A stretch of DNA of 64,000 bases, from assembly GCF_025252405.1 (NCBI RefSeq), contig NZ_CP104307.1:1736001-1800000 (forward strand). Direction: 5' to 3'. Source of the stretch: Flavobacterium sp. TR2 (GTDB lineage Bacteria; Bacteroidota; Bacteroidia; Flavobacteriales; Flavobacteriaceae). A model generated the notes under the pieces. It was given only the letters and a program-made list of their open reading frames with translations. It did not search any database and was not told the origin of the DNA. The translations under genes and the position numbers were made by a program. This document shows positions 58,578 through 64,000 of this stretch, in pieces; the stretch's first letter is position 1, and every line of letters begins with the position of its first letter.

Positions 58578-58615
58578 ATTATCAATCAAAATAAATCGAT
58601 TAAACCCTAGACAAA

Positions 58616-59737
58616 ATGAAAAAAGGAGTAACCGTAACCATTTTAATATTTATCGCAGTTGTTTTTTTTGGCGCGCTATACTATTTGTATGCTAAAAACC
58701 AAGAATCGCCGATTGTATTTAAAACGGAAAAAGCAGAAATTAAAACTATCGTAAAAAATACTATTGCGACAGGTAATATTCAGCCTGATGAAGAGGTTCT
58801 AATCAAACCAAATATCTCAGGTATTATTGAAGAAGTGTACATTAAAGCAGGTGAAAAAATCAAAGCCGGCGATATGATTGCTAAAATTAGAGTTGTAGCT
58901 AATGTTTCTAATGTAAGCAGCTCTCAAAATCAGGTGCAGACAGCTAAAATAGCATTAGACAATCAGGAAAAAATCTATAAAAGACAGAAAACATTATTCG
59001 AGAAAGATGTTATTTCTGCAAATGACTATGATGCTGCTCTCTTGGCTTACAATCAGGCAAAACAAAATTATTTGGCTGCAAAACAAGGATTAGATATCGT
59101 TAAAACAGGAACAACTTCTTCTTTGGGAAATTATGCTAATACATTAATCCGTTCTACTGTTAACGGAATGGTTTTAGACGTTCCAGTAAAAGTGGGTAAC
59201 CAAGTAATCGAAAGCAATAATTTTAACGAAGGGACTACTATTGCAAGTGTAGCCGATGTTGGACGAATGATTTTTATTGGAAAAATTGATGAGTCTGAGG
59301 TTGGAAAAATTAAAGAAAAAATGCCAATTGAAATTACAATTGGTGCCATCGAAAATAAAAAGTTTGATGCAGTTTTAAATTATATTGCTCCAAAAGGAGT
59401 TACAGAAAATGGGGCAATCCAGTTTGAAATAAAAGCGCAAATGATTAATAGAGACGATACTTTTATTAGAGCTGGTCTAAGCGCAAATGCTTCTATTATT
59501 TTAGAAAAAGCAGAAAAGGTTTTGGCAATAAAAGAATCTTTAGTGCAATTTGACAAGAAAACTCAAAAGCCTTATGTAGAAGTTGAAACCGCTCCGCAGA
59601 AATTTGAAAGAAGAGATTTGGTTCTCGGGGTAAGCGACGGAATCTATGTTCAAATTAAAAGCGGCGTAAATGATACGGATAAAATTAAAATCTGGAATCA
59701 GGGCTTGATTAACGAAGGAGACAAAGAAAAAAAATAA
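58616..59737 (+). CDS. Membrane fusion (periplasmic adaptor) protein 1
   Basis: 373 residues of the HlyD/MacA/RND adaptor family. N-terminal membrane anchor (about 7-26); lipoyl half-motifs around IATGNIQPDEEVLIKPNISG and the later ANTLIRSTVNGMVLDVPVKVG; between them a coiled-coil hairpin (QVQTAKIALDNQEKIYKRQK ... YNQAKQNYLAAKQ); then beta-barrel and proximal domains. It would bridge the permeases to TolC across the periplasm. A second adaptor is encoded two genes on. Confidence 0.93.
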   Translation: MKKGVTVTILIFIAVVFFGALYYLYAKNQESPIVFKTEKAEIKTIVKNTIATGNIQPDEEVLIKPNISGIIEEVYIKAGEKIKAGDMIAKIRVVANVSNVSSSQNQVQTAKIALDNQEKIYKRQKTLFEKDVISANDYDAALLAYNQAKQNYLAAKQGLDIVKTGTTSSLGNYANTLIRSTVNGMVLDVPVKVGNQVIESNNFNEGTTIASVADVGRMIFIGKIDESEVGKIKEKMPIEITIGAIENKKFDAVLNYIAPKGVTENGAIQFEIKAQMINRDDTFIRAGLSANASIILEKAEKVLAIKESLVQFDKKTQKPYVEVETAPQKFERRDLVLGVSDGIYVQIKSGVNDTDKIKIWNQGLINEGDKEKK

Positions 59738-59778
59738 GCTAATTTGAAAGGTCAAGGTCTTTTTGGTTTTAAAAATGT

Positions 59779-59786
59779 TAAATTTG
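59779..59786 (+). promoter_or_regulatory. -7 element before the TolC gene
   Basis: TAAATTTG (TAnnTTTG), 35 bases before the TolC ATG, in the 84-bp gap of the efflux operon; suggests an internal promoter. The nearest TTG is only 13 bases upstream. Confidence 0.4.
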
Positions 59787-59821
59787 CGTAGTTCGGTTTA
59801 CTGCGCCTTCATTAAAAGTAT

Positions 59822-61273
59822 ATGAAAATAAATAAATATAGTAGTCTGGTTTTTGCAATGTTATTCGGTTTCGGATTAACTGGACAGGCGCAATCAAAGA
59901 AATGGACATTAGAAGAGTGTGTGAGATACGCACTTGAAAACAATATCACGATCAAACAATCGGAGTTGGATTTAAAAAATGCTACTATTGATAAAAAAGC
60001 AGCATTGGGCAATTATCTTCCATCTGTAAACGGGAATGCTTCTCACTCTTGGAACATCGGTTTGAACCAGGATGTTACAACAGGTATTTTACGTAATCAG
60101 ACTACACAATATTCTTCAGTAGGATTAAATGCTGGAGTAGATATTTACAAAGGTCTGCAGAATCAGAATACGCTTAGAAAATCAAAACTATCCATAATTG
60201 CCTCGCAATACCAATTGCTAAAAATGCAAGAAGATATTTCGTTGAATGTGGCTAGTGCATTTTTGCAGATTTTATCAAACAAAGAGGATTTGAAAGTTAA
60301 AAAAGAGCAGTTGGCAATTGATGAAAAACGCTATGCCCGTTCTGAAGAAATGGTAAATGCAGGAACTATTCCGCGTGGAGATCTGTTTGATTTGAAAGCT
60401 ACTGTTGCGACAGACAAACAGAACATAGCCGTTTCTGAAAACAATTTGCTGATTTCTAAATTAAGTTTGGCTCAGCTTTTACAATTAAAAGAATTTGCAG
60501 ATTTTGATGTTGTTGATGATACAAATGTGATGGACGAAAACAATATCTTAGCTCAAAGTCCGATCGAAATCTATAATAAAGCTAAAGAAACGAGAACAGA
60601 GCTAAAATTAGCGCAGGCAAATCTGGAGATTGCAGAGAAAAATGTCGCTATTGCCAAAGGAGCTTATCAGCCAACTTTGAGTGCTTTCTACAACTTTAAT
60701 ACTAGAGCAAGTTACAGCGATGTAATAAGAGGCACTACGCCAAATCTAGCAAACCCAACTTCACAGATTGGATATGTTCAAGGGACCAATCAACCGGTTC
60801 TTCAAGATAATTATACACCAGTTTTAGGTAAAGCAGATCCAATATTGGACCAGTTTAGTGATAATAAAGGACAATCTTTTGGATTTCAGCTTTCTGTGCC
60901 TATCTTTAATGGTTTCTCAGTTAGAAATAATGTAGAGCGTAGCAAAGTAAGTTTAGAAAAATCTAAAATAGATTTAGAGCAAAAAAGTTTAGATTTGCAA
61001 CGTAACGTGTATACGGCATTTACAGATGCGAGAGGAGCTTTAAATACGTACGAATCATCTACCGTAACGTTAGAAGCAAGACAGCAGGCATACAATTACG
61101 CAAAAGAAAAATATGATGTAGGTTTGATGAATTCATTTGATTTTACTCAAGCTCAAACATTATTGACCAATGCGCAGTCTGATGTTATCAGAACAAAATA
61201 CGATTATATGTTCAAAATTAAAATATTAGAGTTTTATTTCGGAATTCCAATTGTTCCAATTATTACAAAATAA
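59822..61273 (+). CDS. TolC-family outer-membrane efflux protein
   Basis: 483 residues. Signal peptide ending TGQAQ, then the start KKWTLEECVRYALENNITIKQ, a signature of Bacteroidota TolC-like proteins. Two structurally repeated helical halves follow (first KEDLKVKKEQLAIDEKRYARSEE; second SKIDLEQKSLDLQRNVYTAF ... EARQQAYNYAKEKYDVG) with strand-rich insertions for the barrel. It would form the outer-membrane exit duct for the MacB-type pump. The next adaptor gene begins 6 bases after its stop. Confidence 0.95.
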   Translation: MKINKYSSLVFAMLFGFGLTGQAQSKKWTLEECVRYALENNITIKQSELDLKNATIDKKAALGNYLPSVNGNASHSWNIGLNQDVTTGILRNQTTQYSSVGLNAGVDIYKGLQNQNTLRKSKLSIIASQYQLLKMQEDISLNVASAFLQILSNKEDLKVKKEQLAIDEKRYARSEEMVNAGTIPRGDLFDLKATVATDKQNIAVSENNLLISKLSLAQLLQLKEFADFDVVDDTNVMDENNILAQSPIEIYNKAKETRTELKLAQANLEIAEKNVAIAKGAYQPTLSAFYNFNTRASYSDVIRGTTPNLANPTSQIGYVQGTNQPVLQDNYTPVLGKADPILDQFSDNKGQSFGFQLSVPIFNGFSVRNNVERSKVSLEKSKIDLEQKSLDLQRNVYTAFTDARGALNTYESSTVTLEARQQAYNYAKEKYDVGLMNSFDFTQAQTLLTNAQSDVIRTKYDYMFKIKILEFYFGIPIVPIITK

Positions 61274-61279
61274 TTTATT

Positions 61280-62572
61280 ATGCAGAAAAAAACAGTTTAT
61301 TTCTTATTAGGCGGTGCAATAGTGCTTATCGGAGCTTTAGTGGCTCTTAAAAATGGTGGAATAATAGGAAGTAAAGACGAAGGAAAAGAAGTGGAAATTG
61401 CAAAGGTGTCAGCGTCAACAATCGTTGAAACAGTTTCTGCAACAGGTAAAATCCAACCCGAAATTGAAATTAAAATTGCTTCGATGGTTTCAGGCGAGAT
61501 CATTGCATTAAATGTCAAAGAAGGACAGGTTGTTAAAAAAGGCGATTTACTGGTAAAAATAAATCCCGATTTATATACCTCAGGATTAGAAAGATCTGTT
61601 GCAAATTTAGCTGGAACAAAAGCAAGCCTTACTCAATCTGACGCCAGTTTTAAAGAAGCAAAAGCAAACTATGAGCGCAATAAAATATTGTATGATAAAG
61701 GCGTAATCTCAAAATCGGATTGGGATAAAGCCATTTCTACTTTTGAAGTTGCAAAAGCAACAAAACAAAGTGCTTACTACAATGTTCAAAGCGCTTCGGC
61801 ATCTGTTACTGAGGCCAAAGATAACTTAGGACGTACAACGATCTATTCTCCTGCTGATGGAACAATTTCGGTATTGAATGTAGAATTGGGAGAAAGAGTT
61901 TTAGGAACGCAGCAAATGGCTGGAACTGAGCTTTTGCGTGTTGCCAATTTGAACAATATGGAGGTTGAAGTTGATGTTAATGAAAATGACATTGTAAAAA
62001 TTAAAATAGGAGACGAAGCAAACGTTGAAGTTGATGCCTATCTGAAAAAGAAATTTAAGGGAGTGGTAACCAGCATTTCTAATTCTGCGAGCACTACATT
62101 AACTTCAGATCAGGTTACGAATTTTAAAGTTAAAGTTCGAATTTTAAAAGATTCGTATCAAGACTTATTAGAAGGAAAACCAAGCACATATTCTCCTTTT
62201 AGACCTGGGATGACGGCTACGGTTGATATTATTACAACAACAAAAACTAATGTTTTGGCAGTGCCAATTAGTTCTGTTGTAGTAAAATCGGATACTACAG
62301 CCGTAAAAGATTTTAAGGTTGAAGATCCTAATGAAGATAAAAAAGCGGCTCCAAAAAGCGATAAAAAATTCGAATGCGTTTTTGTAAAAGTTGGAGATAA
62401 AGCTAAGATTAGAATCATTAAAACTGGAATTCAGGACGATACTAATATTGAAGTAATGTCTGGCTTAAAATCTGGGGATGTAGTTATTACAGGTCCTTAT
62501 ACAACAGTTTCTAAAGAACTAAATTCTGGAGATAAGGTAAAAGTTAAGAAAGCCGAAGCTCCAAAGAAATAA
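61280..62572 (+). CDS. Membrane fusion (periplasmic adaptor) protein 2
   Basis: 430 residues. N-terminal anchor (about 6-24); lipoyl halves (VSATGKIQPEIEIKIASMVSG and later TIYSPADGTISVLNVELGE); coiled-coil hairpin between (KANYERNKILYDKGVISKSDW); beta-barrel with FRPGMTATVDI, and a Lys-rich C-terminus. Longer than adaptor 1 and not closely similar to it, so this pump may use a mixed adaptor ring or two alternative adaptors. Last gene of the operon. Confidence 0.94.
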   Translation: MQKKTVYFLLGGAIVLIGALVALKNGGIIGSKDEGKEVEIAKVSASTIVETVSATGKIQPEIEIKIASMVSGEIIALNVKEGQVVKKGDLLVKINPDLYTSGLERSVANLAGTKASLTQSDASFKEAKANYERNKILYDKGVISKSDWDKAISTFEVAKATKQSAYYNVQSASASVTEAKDNLGRTTIYSPADGTISVLNVELGERVLGTQQMAGTELLRVANLNNMEVEVDVNENDIVKIKIGDEANVEVDAYLKKKFKGVVTSISNSASTTLTSDQVTNFKVKVRILKDSYQDLLEGKPSTYSPFRPGMTATVDIITTTKTNVLAVPISSVVVKSDTTAVKDFKVEDPNEDKKAAPKSDKKFECVFVKVGDKAKIRIIKTGIQDDTNIEVMSGLKSGDVVITGPYTTVSKELNSGDKVKVKKAEAPKK

Positions 62573-62590
62573 TAATATCTAAACATATTT

Positions 62591-62650
62591 CATCCTGAGC
62601 GAAGTCGAAGGCTTTAAAGCAAGAAAGACTTCGACTTCGCTCAGCCTGAC
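62591..62650. repeat. Inverted-repeat element between efflux operon and tsaB
   Basis: Left arm CTGAGCGAAGTCGAAG (62595-62610) and right arm CTTCGACTTCGCTCAG (62629-62644) are a perfect 16-bp inverted repeat with an 18-base centre; flanks extend the match (CATC / CTGA). The motif GAGCGAAGTCGAAG is one I know as a dispersed intergenic repeat in Bacteroidota. It may also act as a transcription terminator. Confidence 0.75.
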
Positions 62651-62680
62651 ATAAATAACTAATTTTTAAAACATAATACC

Positions 62681-63355
62681 TTGTCTTTTATTCTCAATAT
62701 CGAAACGGCTACCAAAAATTGTTCAGTATCTATCGCAAAAGATGGCCAAACCATTGTTTGCAGCGAATTGGCAGATGAAGGATATTCTCACGCCGAAAAA
62801 CTTCATGTTTTTATTGAAGAAGCAATTGCAAAAGCAGGAATCTCTGTGCATGAATTAGCGGCGATTGCAATTAGTCAAGGACCTGGATCTTATACAGGTT
62901 TGAGAATCGGTGTGTCGGCAGCAAAAGGCTTGTGTTACGCTTTAAATATTCCATTGATTGCTGTTGATACGATGCAGACCTTAGCATCACAGGCAGCGGT
63001 TACAGACGGAAAAATTATACCTATGCTAGATGCGCGCCGTATGGAAGTTTATAGCGCCGTTTTCAATCCTGATTTGACTGTTGAAAGAGCTATTAAAGCT
63101 GAAATTATTGACGAAAATTCATTTCAGGAATATACAGACAAACTTTATTTTGTTGGCGATTGTGCCGATAAGTGTAAAGCCGTTTTGACTAAAGACAATT
63201 TTGTGTTTTTAGAAAACATAAAATACCCTTCTGCACAAGCCATGAGTAAATTCAGTTTTGATAAGTATCAAAAAAGCGACACGGTAGATGTCGCTTATTT
63301 TGAACCTTATTATTTAAAAGATTTTATTATTACTGCTCCTTCAAAAAAGGAATAA
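62681..63355 (+). CDS. tsaB: tRNA threonylcarbamoyladenosine biosynthesis protein TsaB
   Basis: 224-residue actin/HSP70-fold protein that partners TsaD in making t6A at position 37 of ANN-decoding tRNAs. TTG start; the N-terminus SFILNIETATKNCSVSI matches the family. Motifs: SQGPGSYTGLRIG (about 66-78), and the C-terminal domain is shorter and more variable. No TsaD, TsaC or TsaE gene is in view. Stands alone, with 4 bases between its stop and that of the convergent mscS-type gene. Confidence 0.93.
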   Translation: MSFILNIETATKNCSVSIAKDGQTIVCSELADEGYSHAEKLHVFIEEAIAKAGISVHELAAIAISQGPGSYTGLRIGVSAAKGLCYALNIPLIAVDTMQTLASQAAVTDGKIIPMLDARRMEVYSAVFNPDLTVERAIKAEIIDENSFQEYTDKLYFVGDCADKCKAVLTKDNFVFLENIKYPSAQAMSKFSFDKYQKSDTVDVAYFEPYYLKDFIITAPSKKE

Positions 63356-63359
63356 TACT

Positions 63360-64000
63360 TTATTTCTGTATTGTGTAAGGCTGTACTGAAATTCCAGCTT
63401 CGTCTAAAGCTATTTTGCAGTTTTCTAGAGTTTCAGAAAAAACAGCTCCATAATTGGCGTTTTTTGCCCAAGGGCGAACGGCAAAATCAATAGAACTTGC
63501 CGATAGATTTTTTACAAAAACTTCTGGCGCAGGTTTCTTCAATACTTTAGGATTTTGAATCAGAACATCCAAAAGAATTTCTTTGGCTTTTTTGATATCT
63601 GAATCATAAGAAATAGCAAAAGTCAAATCGGCTCTTCTTTCTCCCTGCATCGAATAATTGATGATATTTCCATTAGACAAAGAACCATTAGGAACAAATA
63701 CAGTCTGGTTATTTGCAGTAAGCATTTTGGTTACAAAAATCTGGATTTCAAGGACAGTCGCAATAACGCCTTGCGCTTCGATAGTATCTCCAACTTTAAA
63801 TGGTTTGAAAACAATAATCAGCATCCCGCCAGCAAAGTTAGACAGCGATCCTTGTAACGACAAACCAATTGCAAGACCCATTGCTCCTAAAATAGCTACA
63901 AACGAAGAAGTTTCTATTCCTAATTTAGAAATAAAGGTTACAAACAATAATATTCGCAGTGCCCACAATAAAATATCGGATAAGAATTTTGTTAATGTTG
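63360..64000 (-). CDS. MscS-type mechanosensitive channel, 5' end cut by window edge
   Basis: The frame stays open to base 64000, so the N-terminal helices lie outside; about 213 residues are visible. The pore helix ILGAMGLAIGLSLQGSLSNFAGG is typical of MscS TM3, followed by the FKVGDTIEAQG beta domain (VFVPNGSLSNGNIINYS) and the C-terminal alpha/beta vestibule. It releases solutes on hypo-osmotic shock. Family is clear; subfamily and full length cannot be judged here. Confidence 0.93.
   Translation of the reverse strand, partial: TLTKFLSDILLWALRILLFVTFISKLGIETSSFVAILGAMGLAIGLSLQGSLSNFAGGMLIIVFKPFKVGDTIEAQGVIATVLEIQIFVTKMLTANNQTVFVPNGSLSNGNIINYSMQGERRADLTFAISYDSDIKKAKEILLDVLIQNPKVLKKPAPEVFVKNLSASSIDFAVRPWAKNANYGAVFSETLENCKIALDEAGISVQPYTIQK

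Noticed and set aside
57980..58585. 201-residue minus-strand ORF in permease 2
   Set aside because: Antisense of a well-conserved MacB permease; no independent evidence.

Overview
The window (64 kb, AT-rich, nearly all genes on the + strand) is chromosomal DNA of a gliding Bacteroidota bacterium, very probably a Flavobacterium close to F. johnsoniae. Supporting signs are the type IX secretion/gliding genes sprA and remB, a giant type B-CTD adhesin with its PorP/SprF-type partner, alternative complex III (ActA-F) coupled to cytochrome c oxidase, many promoters with the Bacteroidetes -7 element TAnnTTTG, few Shine-Dalgarno sites, and the gene order sprA-gcvH-vanZ-deoC-remB. No tRNA, rRNA, CRISPR, prophage or insertion sequence was seen.

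Layout. 1-4.6 kb: 3' part of infB, an acid phosphatase whose signal peptide may be cut off by a stop codon, a DUF4920 protein and a SPOR protein. 4.7-16.2 kb: one long operon, actABCDEF-ctaCD, for the quinol:cytochrome c reductase / aa3-type oxidase supercomplex. 16.3-19.6 kb: ruvB, a cytochrome P450 and queG. 20.1-33.5 kb: a surface module of a 3487-residue repeat adhesin with a T9SS type B sorting domain, a PorP/SprF-like outer-membrane protein and a PorE-like TPR/propeller/OmpA protein. 33.9-36.8 kb: a CBS protein and the malic enzyme/phosphotransacetylase fusion. 36.8-48.5 kb: ruvA, sprA (the giant T9SS translocon), gcvH, a VanZ-like gene, deoC and remB. 48.7-53.8 kb: a second respiratory cluster with heme O synthase, two subunit III proteins, subunit IV, a cysteine-free SCO-like protein, a true SCO, DUF420 and a small CxxC membrane protein. 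53.8-55.2 kb: a DUF4403 lipoprotein on the minus strand. 55.4-62.6 kb: a MacB-type tripartite efflux operon with two permeases, two adaptors and one TolC. 62.7-64 kb: tsaB and a truncated mscS-type gene.

How the parts fit. The two respiratory clusters are complementary: the first encodes the electron-transfer core (ACIII, CuA subunit, heme-copper subunit), the second the accessory subunits plus heme and copper delivery. The surface genes are also complementary: SprA would export the adhesin, the SprF-like protein would hold its type B CTD at the outer membrane, and the PorE-like protein would tie the assembly to peptidoglycan; RemB is a further motility protein. The most notable observations are the nearly identical 219-bp and 603-bp coding repeats in the adhesin, the TonB-C-like domain at the N-terminus of RemB, the ligand-less SCO paralogue next to a real SCO, insertions in the oxidase subunits, the in-frame stop ahead of the phosphatase, and two inverted-repeat elements between genes. 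No wholly new system can be demonstrated from sequence alone; the adhesin/SprF/PorE-like trio is the best candidate for a poorly described functional unit.
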